The translations under genes were made by a program, and so were the position numbers. A DNA stretch of 64,000 nt from Thermoproteota archaeon (GTDB lineage: Archaea > Korarchaeota > Korarchaeia > Korarchaeales > Korarchaeaceae): positions 1 through 64,000 of the forward strand of contig JAOZGP010000005.1 of the NCBI GenBank assembly GCA_027491735.1, written 5' to 3'. This document shows positions 16,273-25,768 of this stretch, piece by piece. The notes below the pieces were generated by a model. That model saw only the letters and a list, made by a program, of their open reading frames with translations, was not told the origin of the DNA and searched no databases. How positions within the stretch are numbered: the stretch's first letter is position 1; the number at the start of each line of letters is the position of its first letter.

Positions 16273-18153
16273 CTACCCCAAGTCGAGGTGGAAGCCCCCG
16301 GGAGGTAGTGCCCTTGATAAACCTCTTAAACTTATGTTTATGAGGACACCCTTGGCCAGAGCCTCTTTCTCCATATGGTTTTTTATTCTCCTTATTGCCT
16401 CCTCCTTGGATATCTCTCCCGGACGAACCCTCACCTTGAAATTAAGACTGGCAGCTGCGGAGGGAGGCGCAGCCAGCAATAGATATTCTTCGTCTTCTAA
16501 TATCACTCCAACATCCAGCACAAGCTCAGCCTTCACGTAGTTCCTCTTCCCTTCGATGAAGAAGGAGCCTTTAGGTATGTACATGCCAGGAGGTGCGTGT
16601 TCCCTCACCTGGCTCCCGGTCACATAGTAGACATCTGCGTAGCTGAGCCTCTCCTTCCAAGCCCTAGAAAAGCTTGCAGCCGCTACAGCCGCTTCTTTAA
16701 TTGTGTTTGCTCCAGGAGATCTTCCCTCTGTCTTCACTAAGACCACTGCTCCTCCCGGAAGATCCACGTGGAAGAAGAGGTCGTCTTCTTTCAGATACTT
16801 CTTCACCAGAGTCCTGTTAGTCGCCTTGTCCCTTCCGATGACGACCAAAAAACCTTCAGAGGATCGGAACCACCGGAACTCTCTATACCAATTCTTCACA
16901 GCTTTGGGTCTGAGATATTTCCCCTTCTTCCTTGGAATGGATCCTTTAAGGGATTCTATGGTAACTCGGATGTTCTTCAGCTTGGACTCCAGTTTCTTGG
17001 CTACCTCGTATAATCTTTGAGCATTTTCGGAGGCCCTAATTGCGAAGTTAAGCTCGATGATCTCTCCTCCTATGGAAATTTTGGTTACCTTGTTCCTGTA
17101 GTCCACCTGAAGGCATTCTGCAGGCGATCTACCGGAGCGGATCTGCCTCAGGACCTCTTCCACATATCCTATATTTTGAAATATCGTGTTTGCTTTCCTT
17201 CTGTACTCTTCAGCCCTGAGTCGGTACGTCTCATACAGCTTCTCCTGCCGCTCTATTTCCTTCCTTGCCCTTTCTATGCCGGAGCGCTCCTCCTTATTTA
17301 TCTCAGATTTTAAGATATCTAGAAAATAATCGTCTAGTAGAGAGATGAAACTGGGATAAGACCTTCTATTTGTGCTCTCTACCGTGGAAAGCCTTATAAC
17401 TGAGAAGTCCGTGGGTGTGCCGTCGTCTGACAGATACATCGTCGGTTGGGGATCTTCAATTGAGTTTTTATGGATCAAAGAAACTGCTTCTGAGAGCCTC
17501 GATATCTGGTGCTCGCTCAATCTTGATAGCAGTTCTCTCGGATTCACGCCAGAGAGTGCTGCAACCTCGTCTATGTAGGGAGAGCCAAGGCCACAGAAGC
17601 TTGTAAGAAATCTCCAAACCTCCATGTCACCATCGAGCAAAACATTTCTCGGATCTAGTTCCACCTTCGGATTCGAGGGAAGCTTGTACTTCTCACCAGG
17701 AAGAATCCTTCGAGATCTAAAAACTCTCTTCTTCAGAGCTAACACTATTCTTTTCTCGTCGTCCACTAACAACAGGTTACCTCCGCCGAAAAGCTCTAGT
17801 ATCAGGTCAAACTCGCCGTTCCTACCCGAGAAAGATAGTCTCAGCACCCTTTCCATTCCTGGATGACTTATCTCAGTTAGTTTCGATCCCCTCAAGCGTT
17901 TTCTAACCGCCATTACGAATGGATGAGGGAGGGAGGGTCTAGGTATAGCTTCTCCGGTCATGAAGACGTAGGATTTGGAGAACACAAGCTCTCTCCTAAC
18001 TCCAAGCCCTGGGTAGAATGTTATCGAAAACGTCCCTTCTGCTAACCCATAGAAGTTCCTGACGATGCTCCCCTTCAGCGGTTCCATTTCACGTTTTAGA
18101 ACTTCGACCTCTAGGCCGACTAGTCCTGTTCTTCTGATCACCGATGACCCCAC
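16273..18153 (-). CDS. rqcH: RqcH/NEMF homologue (NFACT protein), ribosome quality control
   Basis: A 626-residue NFACT protein, the archaeal counterpart of Rqc2/NEMF and bacterial RqcH, which binds split 50S subunits with blocked peptidyl-tRNA. In order: NFACT-N (about 1-180, with GGGNLLLVDDEKRIVLALKK), a helix-hairpin-helix part, a long coiled coil (about 290-400, rich in Glu/Arg), and NFACT-R near 440-570 (EFRWFRSSEGFLVVIGRDKATN, then FFHVDLPGGAVVLVK). Starts with GTG at 18153. Heads the operon that continues with three CBS proteins and is divergent from the membrane protein at 18195. Confidence 0.93.
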   Translation of the reverse strand: MGSSVIRRTGLVGLEVEVLKREMEPLKGSIVRNFYGLAEGTFSITFYPGLGVRRELVFSKSYVFMTGEAIPRPSLPHPFVMAVRKRLRGSKLTEISHPGMERVLRLSFSGRNGEFDLILELFGGGNLLLVDDEKRIVLALKKRVFRSRRILPGEKYKLPSNPKVELDPRNVLLDGDMEVWRFLTSFCGLGSPYIDEVAALSGVNPRELLSRLSEHQISRLSEAVSLIHKNSIEDPQPTMYLSDDGTPTDFSVIRLSTVESTNRRSYPSFISLLDDYFLDILKSEINKEERSGIERARKEIERQEKLYETYRLRAEEYRRKANTIFQNIGYVEEVLRQIRSGRSPAECLQVDYRNKVTKISIGGEIIELNFAIRASENAQRLYEVAKKLESKLKNIRVTIESLKGSIPRKKGKYLRPKAVKNWYREFRWFRSSEGFLVVIGRDKATNRTLVKKYLKEDDLFFHVDLPGGAVVLVKTEGRSPGANTIKEAAVAAASFSRAWKERLSYADVYYVTGSQVREHAPPGMYIPKGSFFIEGKRNYVKAELVLDVGVILEDEEYLLLAAPPSAAASLNFKVRVRPGEISKEEAIRRIKNHMEKEALAKGVLINISLRGLSRALPPGGFHLDLG

Positions 18154-18194
18154 CCTTTTAATAGTAATTCATATGAGACCTATCTTGGTCGGAC

Positions 18195-19079
18195 ATGGAC
18201 ATCGTGAAGAAGGTGTTCCTGAGCAAGGTCGCCGTATTCTCGGTAGTAGGCGCTATAGTTGGAGTTCTGGGCATAGACTACCCCACAGGAATTTCGCTTA
18301 TCCTCTTCTTAACGATATTGGTTGGTTTCATTTTTATCTTAACGGGTAAAACGCAGGAATATCTATCGCTGGGAAAGGTTTACAGAGAAGGGGAAGGGAC
18401 AGCTATTCTAGGCTTTTTCTTGTTCTGGATACTGGCGATGAATCTGGTGAGTGGATGCAGCCCCTCAGTATATGTGGTGCATGCCTCAAAGACGGGAGCC
18501 TGGCCCATACAGGAAGTTAACGGGAAAATAGTCCACGAACTGAACCCACCTGGGTTCAATGCTTCATATGTCGTGCTCAAGGAGAAAACCACCTTGTTCC
18601 TATTCAAGAGCGAGGATGTGGTGGATATGTGGTTGGGATATCAGATGCCGATTCCTCCGAAAGGTGAACCCCTTAGAGTCAATTGCCTCAACTTCTCCAT
18701 TGAGAACGGAAGTGTGAGCTTCTCGTTCAATGCGAACGCCACTGAGGGAGGGAGTGAGATCATCAAGGGACCCATCAAGAAGGAGGGAACTCAGTTTTTA
18801 GTGAAGCTTGGGCAAAGTAGTGTTACCGTTCAGGAGAACTCATCCAACGAGATAAGATTAGGAAACTTCGTCTTAGAGGTATCTTCCAGAGGAGATTTGC
18901 TTATGTTTGAGTTAAGAGGAGTTCCCCTGAGCTCCGACCCTGTTGATCTCTCCTCTTACGGTCTGAACATCTTGGTGATGAAGGCCAACGGGACATTGTT
19001 CATATTCACGGATAAACCTTCCAGGATCAGCAGGACCGCGAGGGTCGACGATAAGTACATAGTGGTCCTTCCTTCCTAG
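18195..19079 (+). CDS. Membrane-anchored protein of unknown function
   Basis: A 294-residue protein. Residues about 10-28 and 32-50 form two membrane helices; after a short basic loop (TGKTQEYLSLGKVYRE) a third helix (ILGFFLFWILAMNLVSGC) leads to a large domain with several N-x-S/T sites (NASY, NGSVS, NATEG), as expected for an outside, glycosylated beta-rich domain. I do not recognise the domain. Archease follows 11 bases downstream and is probably co-transcribed, which may only reflect gene packing. Confidence 0.75.
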   Translation: MDIVKKVFLSKVAVFSVVGAIVGVLGIDYPTGISLILFLTILVGFIFILTGKTQEYLSLGKVYREGEGTAILGFFLFWILAMNLVSGCSPSVYVVHASKTGAWPIQEVNGKIVHELNPPGFNASYVVLKEKTTLFLFKSEDVVDMWLGYQMPIPPKGEPLRVNCLNFSIENGSVSFSFNANATEGGSEIIKGPIKKEGTQFLVKLGQSSVTVQENSSNEIRLGNFVLEVSSRGDLLMFELRGVPLSSDPVDLSSYGLNILVMKANGTLFIFTDKPSRISRTARVDDKYIVVLPS

Positions 19080-19090
19080 AAGGGACCTTT

Positions 19091-19510
19091 ATGTATGAGT
19101 ACATAGAGTTGGAGGGAGATGCCGGTTTTGTGATTAGGGCCAGGAGACTCGATTCCCTCTTCTCAAAGGCCTCCGAAGCCCTTTATAACATAATGGTGGA
19201 TATCTCCAAGGTCCATCCTGTCGAGGAGAGGTTCGTCGAGGTCTCAAGCGAGAGTCTAGACATATTGCTACATCACTGGCTGGAGGAGCTCCTCTTCCTA
19301 ACAGACACCGAGAACCTAGTCTTCTCGAAGTTTAACGTGGAGGTGTGCAAGGAGGAGATCCTGAAGGCCAGAGGGAAAGTACTGGGGGAGCCTATAGATC
19401 CGGTAAAGCACGACCTGAGGGTGGCTGTAAAGGCGATAACTTACCATAGACTCTACCTGAAGAAAAGGAATGATGGTACATGGGAAGCGGGAGTTATAGT
19501 GGACCTGTGA
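19091..19510 (+). CDS. Archease, RtcB ligase cofactor
   Basis: A 139-residue archease. The family motifs are visible: YEYIELEGDAGFVIRARRL at the N-terminus with the metal-binding Asp, then LLHHWLEELLFLTDTENLVFSKF, and the C-terminal DPVKHDLRVAVKAITYHRLYL with the conserved His and Lys. Archease speeds guanylylation of the RNA ligase RtcB and lets it turn over many times. The rtcB gene is 15 kb away at 34352, not adjacent. Confidence 0.95.
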   Translation: MYEYIELEGDAGFVIRARRLDSLFSKASEALYNIMVDISKVHPVEERFVEVSSESLDILLHHWLEELLFLTDTENLVFSKFNVEVCKEEILKARGKVLGEPIDPVKHDLRVAVKAITYHRLYLKKRNDGTWEAGVIVDL

Positions 19511-19513
19511 ACT

Positions 19514-20938
19514 CTATTCTTCAAACCACCAGATGGAATCCCCATTTTTATCCTCAACAGCCACACCTAGGTCCTTGAGCTTAGCCCTTATGGCGTCAGA
19601 TATGTCATACATTCTCCTTTTTCTGAGTTCTTTTCTAACCTCGATAAGAGTCTCTATATACGGTAAGGAGTCCCTCCTTTGATATCTGGGCAGGACATCT
19701 ATCCCTAACAGTGAAGAAGTTCGATCCATTAAATAGACAACCTCAGAAGCTAGGTTTGGAGAGAGACCTTCGGACACGATCCGGGAGGCCATCGAGGCCA
19801 GTGCGTCCAAGGAGGCGTACGCTACCGGAGTGTTGAAGTCGTCGCTTAGGGCTGAGAAGAACTTCTTGGTCTCCAAGTGCATCTCTCTCCTCACCTCCAT
19901 CTCACTCTCATTGAGTTCTCCCTTCCTACCCTCTAAGGAGTACCGCGCCGCTTTCGCAGCGGCCTCTTTCCAGAAGAGAACTCTATTCTCGGTTGACTTC
20001 AGGGCATTTTCGGAGAACTCAAGAGGTTTGCGGTAATGAGCTGAGGTCAAGAAAATGCGCAGGACATCCGGATCATATCTCCGAAGAGCAGCTTTGACAG
20101 AAAAGTAATTCTTAAGGGATTTAGCCATCTTCTCTCCTTTGACGTTCAGGAGACCGACGTGCATCCAATACCTGACAAAGGGGCTCTTCCCGGTAAAGGC
20201 TTCGCTTTGAGCTATCTCGTTCTCGTGGTGAGGGAATATCAGATCAGACCCTCCCCCGTGTATGTCTATTTGTTCGCCCAAGAGAGCGTATATCATGGCG
20301 CTACACTCTATATGCCAGCCAGGGCGCCCATCCCCCCAAGAGGCAGGCCATCTAGGCTCTCCTGGTTTAGAAAACTTCCAAAGAGCAAAGTCGGCTGGGT
20401 GTTTTTTCTTCTCACTGGTTTTGACCCTAGCATCCCTGACTAAGCTATCCAATTTCACTTTAGAGAGCTTACCATACCCTTCGAAGGTCTCCACACTAAA
20501 GTAAACGCCATCAGGAGTGACATAAGCATATCCGGACTTTACAAGACTGGAGATGAGCTCCAATATCTTGTCTATATATTCCGTGGCTCTAGGGTTTGCT
20601 GTGGCGGCGATCACCTTGAGATCCTGCATCGCCCTGAAGTACTCCTCCTCATATCTCCTGGCAACCTCCTTCCAATCCACCCCTTCCCTAGCAGCTCGGG
20701 CGATTATTTTGTCATCTATATCTGTCACGTTTGTGACGTAGAAGATGGAGTAGCCAGCCCAAGCGAGATATCTCCTGACCACGTCAAAGAAAACTGCTGT
20801 CTTCGCGTGACCCAGGTGGGGCTCATCGTAGACCGTGGGACCACAGACGTACATCTTCACATCGGGAGGGGAGATCGGCTCGAAGACCTCCTTAGTGCCG
20901 CGAAGAGTATCTGTGACCATGATTCTTTCGCTGAACAT
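19514..20938 (-). CDS. cysS: Cysteinyl-tRNA synthetase
   Basis: Class I synthetase of 474 residues. The zinc ligand Cys and HIGH-type motif are in YVCGPTVYDEPHLGHAKT (about residues 30-47), the second zinc region is WHIECSAM plus HHENEIAQSEA, and the KMSKS loop is KMAKSLKNYF. The C-terminal DALR helical domain follows. Full length for the family. The organism therefore charges tRNA-Cys directly rather than depending only on the SepRS route. Converges with archease, the stops being four bases apart. Confidence 0.96.
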   Translation of the reverse strand: MFSERIMVTDTLRGTKEVFEPISPPDVKMYVCGPTVYDEPHLGHAKTAVFFDVVRRYLAWAGYSIFYVTNVTDIDDKIIARAAREGVDWKEVARRYEEEYFRAMQDLKVIAATANPRATEYIDKILELISSLVKSGYAYVTPDGVYFSVETFEGYGKLSKVKLDSLVRDARVKTSEKKKHPADFALWKFSKPGEPRWPASWGDGRPGWHIECSAMIYALLGEQIDIHGGGSDLIFPHHENEIAQSEAFTGKSPFVRYWMHVGLLNVKGEKMAKSLKNYFSVKAALRRYDPDVLRIFLTSAHYRKPLEFSENALKSTENRVLFWKEAAAKAARYSLEGRKGELNESEMEVRREMHLETKKFFSALSDDFNTPVAYASLDALASMASRIVSEGLSPNLASEVVYLMDRTSSLLGIDVLPRYQRRDSLPYIETLIEVRKELRKRRMYDISDAIRAKLKDLGVAVEDKNGDSIWWFEE

Positions 20939-21000
20939 CAGTTAAGAGGAATGTAGGCATATTTTTAATTGTACCGTCACTGCCAGTTCATCGGGAACAC

Positions 21001-22140
21001 ATGCGTGAAGATCTCTCGCTCGTGTTGAGGGGAGTTGCTGAGCCGCTAGAGGACATGGTGATGACTCTCGATGAAGTCAAGGAGATCATGAAGAGAGAGG
21101 AGAAAAGAACTTACATAGGATATGAACCCTCCGGCCCGATACATATGGGGGCTGCATCGACGATCCTCAAATTGGAGGAGATGGCGAGGGCTGGATTTAC
21201 GTCAATAGCTCTCATCGCTGATGTTCACGCGGTTTTGAACAGAAAAGGTCCTGAGAGCATCATTAGAGATCTTGGAAACACTTACTATGAGGTCGTGTTC
21301 AAAGAACTAGGTTCTGGAAGGATAAAATCTATTTTAGGGAGCGATTATCAGTTGTCTGAGGATTATGTGATGGATCTCCTGTATCTTTCAACAAAGGTCA
21401 CCTCAAAGAGGGCCTGGAGAGCGATGTCCGTCATAGCCAGGGAGAGTGAGAACCCCTACGTATCCCAGATGATATATCCGCTCATGCAGGCGTTGGACAT
21501 ATTATACCTCAAGGTTAATGTAGCCATCGGTGGAACGGACCAGAGGAAGATCCATGCTTTAGCAAGAGATATCTTCGCTAGACCATTGGACCTCAGAGTC
21601 GAGAGGTATGTCCCCTCGGCCATACATATAAACATAACTCCAGGACTTCTCAGAGGTGAGAAGATGTCCAAATCAAAGCCCCAGACCCATGTAGCTGTGC
21701 ATGATCCACCAGAACTCATCATAAGGAAGATGAACTCTGCTTACTGCCCACCCAGCGACGAAGACCAGTATGATCAAGAGGGAAACCTGAGAAACCCAGT
21801 GCTTGGAGTTTTTAGGGACCTCATACTGAGAGGAGAGCAGACCATTCTGATTGAAAGGGCCAGGTCTAAGGGGGGAGGCGTGATGGAGATCAGTGATTAC
21901 AAGGAATTGGAGAAGTTGTACATCAGCGGAGAGATTCATCCAGCTGATCTCAAGAGAAGAGCTGCTGATTACCTGATCGATCTCTTTGAACCTATAAGAG
22001 AGAGGTTCGAGAGTGAGCCGGAGCTTATAAAACCCTTATATTATCTGCAGAGGTGGCAGAGAAAGGAAGGATTGTTCGGTGACCTGGAATGGAAGCTCGC
22101 CCTCGAGTCGATGAAACCGTATTTGGGAGAGCTCTCCTGA
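21001..22140 (+). CDS. tyrS: Tyrosyl-tRNA synthetase
   Basis: A 379-residue archaeal/eukaryotic-type class I synthetase. The HIGH-like motif is YEPSGPIHMGAAS (about residues 41-53), the tyrosine-binding region has QMIYPLMQALDIL and GGTDQRKIHALARD, and KMSKS is perfect (EKMSKSKPQTH). The tight relation of TyrRS and TrpRS makes a mix-up possible, but the YPLMQ and GGTDQR forms fit TyrRS. The downstream NAD(P)HX gene overlaps or nearly touches the stop, so they share a transcript. Confidence 0.93.
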   Translation: MREDLSLVLRGVAEPLEDMVMTLDEVKEIMKREEKRTYIGYEPSGPIHMGAASTILKLEEMARAGFTSIALIADVHAVLNRKGPESIIRDLGNTYYEVVFKELGSGRIKSILGSDYQLSEDYVMDLLYLSTKVTSKRAWRAMSVIARESENPYVSQMIYPLMQALDILYLKVNVAIGGTDQRKIHALARDIFARPLDLRVERYVPSAIHINITPGLLRGEKMSKSKPQTHVAVHDPPELIIRKMNSAYCPPSDEDQYDQEGNLRNPVLGVFRDLILRGEQTILIERARSKGGGVMEISDYKELEKLYISGEIHPADLKRRAADYLIDLFEPIRERFESEPELIKPLYYLQRWQRKEGLFGDLEWKLALESMKPYLGELS

Positions 22141-22148
22141 TAGAGAGC

Positions 22149-23627
22149 TTGGAGGATCTGGTGGCCATAGAGGAGAACTCAGAGTGGTTGGGAGTGTCCA
22201 AGCTCCTCATGATGGAGAACGCTGCTACGGCAGTTGTTGAAGCCTGTAGGGATATTTTAAAGGATTTGAGGGGGAAGAGAATCGCCGTAGTTTGTGGTAA
22301 GGGCAACAACGGAGGGGATGGAATAGCTGCCGGAAGAAAGATGGCTGCTGAAGGAGCTCATATCACCATATTCATGTTGTACAAGGAGCCTGAGTCACAT
22401 GAGGCCAAATATAACTTTGATATCGTTAAGAGATTGCCCTACAGCGTGGAGGTCAGGAGAATCAGGGAGGAAAAAGATCTGGATGTTTTGAGAACCTATG
22501 ATCTGATCGTGGACGCCCTACTAGGTACTGGAACCAGAGGCGCGCCCTATGGTCTGACAGCTAGCGCTATTAGGAAGATAAACTCCTCAGGAAGACCTGT
22601 CGTGAGTGTCGATGTTCCATCGGGACTTGACCCGTTCTCAGGAAGAGCCCCAGGGGAAGTGGTCAGGGCCACGATCACCGTCACGTTCCACGGGATGAAG
22701 AGCGGACTTAGGCCTGAGTTCTCCGGTAGGATTATCGTATATCCAGCGGGATCACCTCTAGAAGCCCTCTGGGGATGTGGACCTGGAGATCTTAGGGCCT
22801 TGATTAAAAGAAGAGATCCTTGGAGCCATAAAGGTGATTTTGGAAGGATCCTCGTGATCGGCGGGTCATGTCTGTATACGGGAGCTCCTGCTTTGGCAGC
22901 AATGTCTGCTCTAAGGTCTGGAGCTGACCTAGCAATAGTTCTGACTCCCAGATCAGTATCCAATATCGTTAGATCCTTTTCACCTGAGATAATAGTTAAT
23001 CGGTTGAGATCTGAAGACTTTCTAGGGGAGGACGAGAGAGACCTCGATCTGATACTTAGAGAGGCCGAGAGATCTTCCGTGGTGCTTATAGGTCCAGGTC
23101 TAGGATCCGAGAGATGCGTGATAGAGATGGCGTCCAGGATATTAGAGGAGCTGAGAGCTCGATCAACCAAGGTGGTCGTCGACGCTGATGCTCAGAGAGC
23201 CCTGTCCCCAAGAAAGGGGTGGGAGAACTTGATAGTCACGCCACACGCTGGAGAGTTCGAGAGAATATTCAGCGTAGTTCCTCCGAAGGATTTGAGAGGG
23301 CGTATGGACACTGTTGCCAGAAATGCTGCTAAATTGCCTGGAACCGTTCTCCTGAAGGGGCATGTAGATGTCATATCAGACGGCAGAAGGATTAAGATCA
23401 ACTTCACAGGCAACCCAGGAATGACTGTCGGCGGCACAGGAGATGTGCTCTCAGGCGTGACCGCAGCCATGTTCTCCTTGGGAGAGGATCCCATGAGAGC
23501 CGCCTCCTGCGCAGCTTGGATAGTTGGGTCTGCTGGAGACCTCGCTTATGAGAAGGTCGGAAATTCCCTTACGCCCCTTGACGTGATAGGGAACATCCCT
23601 GAGATCGTCAGGAAACACGCGCCTTGA
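22149..23627 (+). CDS. nnr: Bifunctional NAD(P)HX epimerase/dehydratase
   Basis: Repairs hydrated NADH and NADPH. The N-terminal YjeF_N epimerase domain has MMENAATAVVEA, VVCGKGNNGGDG and the Asp in YDLIVDALLGTGTRG. The C-terminal dehydratase (ribokinase-like) has KGDFGRILVIGGSCLYTGAPALAA, TPHAGEFERI, LLKGHVDVISDG and the catalytic NPGMTVGGTGDVLSGVTAA. About 492 residues, normal for the fused enzyme. Homology supports the TTG at 22149, nine bases after the tyrS stop; an ATG at 22089 would overlap tyrS by 52 bases. Confidence 0.93.
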   Translation: MEDLVAIEENSEWLGVSKLLMMENAATAVVEACRDILKDLRGKRIAVVCGKGNNGGDGIAAGRKMAAEGAHITIFMLYKEPESHEAKYNFDIVKRLPYSVEVRRIREEKDLDVLRTYDLIVDALLGTGTRGAPYGLTASAIRKINSSGRPVVSVDVPSGLDPFSGRAPGEVVRATITVTFHGMKSGLRPEFSGRIIVYPAGSPLEALWGCGPGDLRALIKRRDPWSHKGDFGRILVIGGSCLYTGAPALAAMSALRSGADLAIVLTPRSVSNIVRSFSPEIIVNRLRSEDFLGEDERDLDLILREAERSSVVLIGPGLGSERCVIEMASRILEELRARSTKVVVDADAQRALSPRKGWENLIVTPHAGEFERIFSVVPPKDLRGRMDTVARNAAKLPGTVLLKGHVDVISDGRRIKINFTGNPGMTVGGTGDVLSGVTAAMFSLGEDPMRAASCAAWIVGSAGDLAYEKVGNSLTPLDVIGNIPEIVRKHAP

Positions 23628-23682
23628 GGAGGACAACTTTTTGGTATTTCCATAGAGAGATTTTGTGGTGGGAGGGATCTCC

Positions 23683-24111
23683 ATGAACGATGTTCCTGAG
23701 GACAGATATTATTCGAAAACTCACGAATGGGTGCTTCCTGTAGGTGAGAACAAAGCCAAGGTGGGGATTACCGGATATGCTGTCGAAGAGCTCGGAGATA
23801 TAACCTACTTAGAGGTAAGAGCTGTGGGATCTGAGGTCAAGGCTGGAGAGCGTATTGGCACGGTTGAGAGCAACAAAGCTACAGAGGACATCTACGCTCC
23901 AGTCAGCGGGAAGATAATTGAGATAAACAAGGAAGCAGGGGTCGTTGAGGAGGGATCAAGCGAGTTCTCAGGAGAGCTTGAGCGTATCTCGGAGGATCCT
24001 TATGGAGAAGGATGGATCGTCGTACTAGAGACGTTCAACATGAAGGAAGAGCTGAAGGGTCTTATGGATGCGCATGAGTACGTTGAGATGCTTAAGAAGG
24101 AGCAAAAATAG
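23683..24111 (+). CDS. gcvH: Glycine cleavage system H protein
   Basis: A 142-residue lipoyl-domain protein. It begins DRYYSKTHEWVLPVG, the normal GcvH start, and the lipoylation site is the Lys in VESNKATEDIYAP. It carries the aminomethyl group between the other glycine cleavage proteins, or acts as a lipoyl relay. GcvP and GcvT are not nearby. I use ATG 23683, which has a GGGAGGG ribosome site just upstream, rather than the in-frame GTG at 23665. Confidence 0.94.
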   Translation: MNDVPEDRYYSKTHEWVLPVGENKAKVGITGYAVEELGDITYLEVRAVGSEVKAGERIGTVESNKATEDIYAPVSGKIIEINKEAGVVEEGSSEFSGELERISEDPYGEGWIVVLETFNMKEELKGLMDAHEYVEMLKKEQK

Positions 24112-24475
24112 CTTCCTGATCCTCGCACCACCAGATCACTTAACTGAGATCGAGGAGGGTGTTGAGCTCATCAGAGGTCTGCTTCCAGTCGAGATGAAGG
24201 TCCTCGCTTACAAGATGAATTCGCTGGAGGAAAACTGTTACGAATGGGAAGGCTATGCTAGGATCGATGAAGGAGTCGCTAAAGTATTCTTATCATCGAA
24301 GGATCCACGAGAGATAGCCAAACTGCTCCTTCATGAGATTGGTCATCTTCTAGGTTTACCTCACTGTCGAGATCCTGGATGCGTTATGTGGGACTCACCT
24401 TTGGGAGAAGAGAGGAACCTAAGGATCTGTAGAGCATGTCGTGAGAAGTTTCTCTCCGCCATTGGGGAGGACTGA
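24068..24475 (+). CDS. amzA: Archaemetzincin-type zinc metalloprotease
   Basis: A short (up to 135-residue) metzincin-like protease. The zinc site is HEIGHLLGLPHC, extended by the archaemetzincin cysteine pattern: HCRDPGCVM, then CRACREKF, which form a second zinc site. Archaemetzincins are usually 160-180 residues, so the N-terminal part is reduced. The start is uncertain because the frame overlaps gcvH by 44 bases; ATG 24068 and 24074 and TTG 24083 are possible. Cytosolic aminopeptidase activity is known for the family. Confidence 0.85.
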   Translation: MRMSTLRCLRRSKNSFLILAPPDHLTEIEEGVELIRGLLPVEMKVLAYKMNSLEENCYEWEGYARIDEGVAKVFLSSKDPREIAKLLLHEIGHLLGLPHCRDPGCVMWDSPLGEERNLRICRACREKFLSAIGED

Positions 24476-24508
24476 AAGTTTTTATCGCCTTATACCGCAT
24501 GCTACTCG

Positions 24509-25768
24509 GTGTTCCTGTTGAAGTACATCAAAGACCCCATTCACGGATACATCAGGCTTAATGATCTGGAGCTGGCTTTGATCGAGACCAGAGCAGTTCA
24601 GAGACTTAGAAGAATAAGACAGTTAGCTGGATCCGAATACGTATACCCTGGAGCGATACATACGAGGTTCGAGCACTCGCTTGGAACTATGTTTGTGGCG
24701 GGGCTTATGGGAACGACCCTAGCTGAGAGGGCCGAAGAGGAAAGCAGTATCGTTCAGATCACAAGACTCCAGGGATTATTACACGATATAGGTCATGGTC
24801 CCTTCTCTCACGTCTTCGAGCCCGTGATGGAGGAGTTCTGTGGACTGACTCATGAGGATATGAGCAGAAAAATTATAGAGAAGTCCGAGATAGCGGACAT
24901 ACTCTCCTCACATGGATTTGATCCCAAAAACGTCGCTGACCTATCGGTAGGCCTCAAAGAGGGAGAGAAAGTCTTAAACAAGGTCATCAGATCCCCTTTC
25001 GATGCCGATAAACTGGACTTCACGAACAGAGATTCCTACCACACAGGCGCTGGGTATTATATAGACGTACACAGGATAGCCTACAATGTAGAGATTTTTG
25101 ATGGGGAGCTCTGCCTGAACATCAAAGCTCTGCCTACGATGGAGTCCCTAGTTATCTCCAGACTGCTAGCATTCCGATCAATTTACTTCCATAGGACATC
25201 CAGAGCTGCGCAAGTCATGATGATAGAGGCCATGAGGAGGATCGCCAGGGATGTTCTTGAGATAGAGGAGACCGTGAAGGACGTGGACCGTTATCTGGAT
25301 ATGGATGACTTTACAGTTTGGTGTGCCTTGAAGAGGGATCCGAGGACACGACAGATATTAGAAGATCTAGCAAACAGAAGACTTCTCAAGGTGGCTTATG
25401 AAATGGTTTTTTACAGAAAAGAGGGAGAAATCGGCTTCCTAGATTCCAGAGCCATCCTCGGGAGACTACGAGAGGAGATCTCTGCTAGAGCGGATGTTGA
25501 TCTGGGAGATATCTTCATAGATATCCCTCTGCTGAGAACAGTGCCTGTGGAAGGATTTGAGGAAACCATCACCTTCTTGGAGCCAGAAGGTAGAGGACGT
25601 GTGGCTCTCAAAGCTGAAGAGATCTCTCCGATAATCTCTCAGCTGAAGAGAACCCTCCTGAGCATAGTTAGAATTTACACAAGAAAAGAGCTCGTGAACC
25701 GTGTGGAGAAGGCGGCCAAGGAGGTGCTAAGTGGAGAGGAGAGGTTTTATCACAAGGTGTCCTATTGA
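24509..25768 (+). CDS. HD-domain phosphohydrolase (SAMHD1/dGTPase-like)
   Basis: A 419-residue HD protein. The first metal His is in HTRFEHSLGTMFVAG, the HD pair is in LLHDIGHGPFSHVFE, and the distal Asp is in SPFDADKLDFTNRDSYHTG, the order found in dNTP triphosphohydrolases and SAMHD1. The start KYIKDPIHGYIRL is also typical of this group. It could hydrolyse dNTPs or another nucleotide. Begins with GTG; its TGA overlaps the TTG start of hef, linking it to DNA repair genes. Confidence 0.9.
   Translation: MFLLKYIKDPIHGYIRLNDLELALIETRAVQRLRRIRQLAGSEYVYPGAIHTRFEHSLGTMFVAGLMGTTLAERAEEESSIVQITRLQGLLHDIGHGPFSHVFEPVMEEFCGLTHEDMSRKIIEKSEIADILSSHGFDPKNVADLSVGLKEGEKVLNKVIRSPFDADKLDFTNRDSYHTGAGYYIDVHRIAYNVEIFDGELCLNIKALPTMESLVISRLLAFRSIYFHRTSRAAQVMMIEAMRRIARDVLEIEETVKDVDRYLDMDDFTVWCALKRDPRTRQILEDLANRRLLKVAYEMVFYRKEGEIGFLDSRAILGRLREEISARADVDLGDIFIDIPLLRTVPVEGFEETITFLEPEGRGRVALKAEEISPIISQLKRTLLSIVRIYTRKELVNRVEKAAKEVLSGEERFYHKVSY

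Noticed and set aside
15722-16540. 272-codon open frame on the plus strand
   Set aside because: Antisense to the two-CBS gene and the end of rqcH, both with clear domains; low-complexity Ser/Thr-rich product.
22547-23170. 207-codon open frame on the minus strand
   Set aside because: Antisense to the NAD(P)HX repair gene, whose motifs are complete; no motif of its own.
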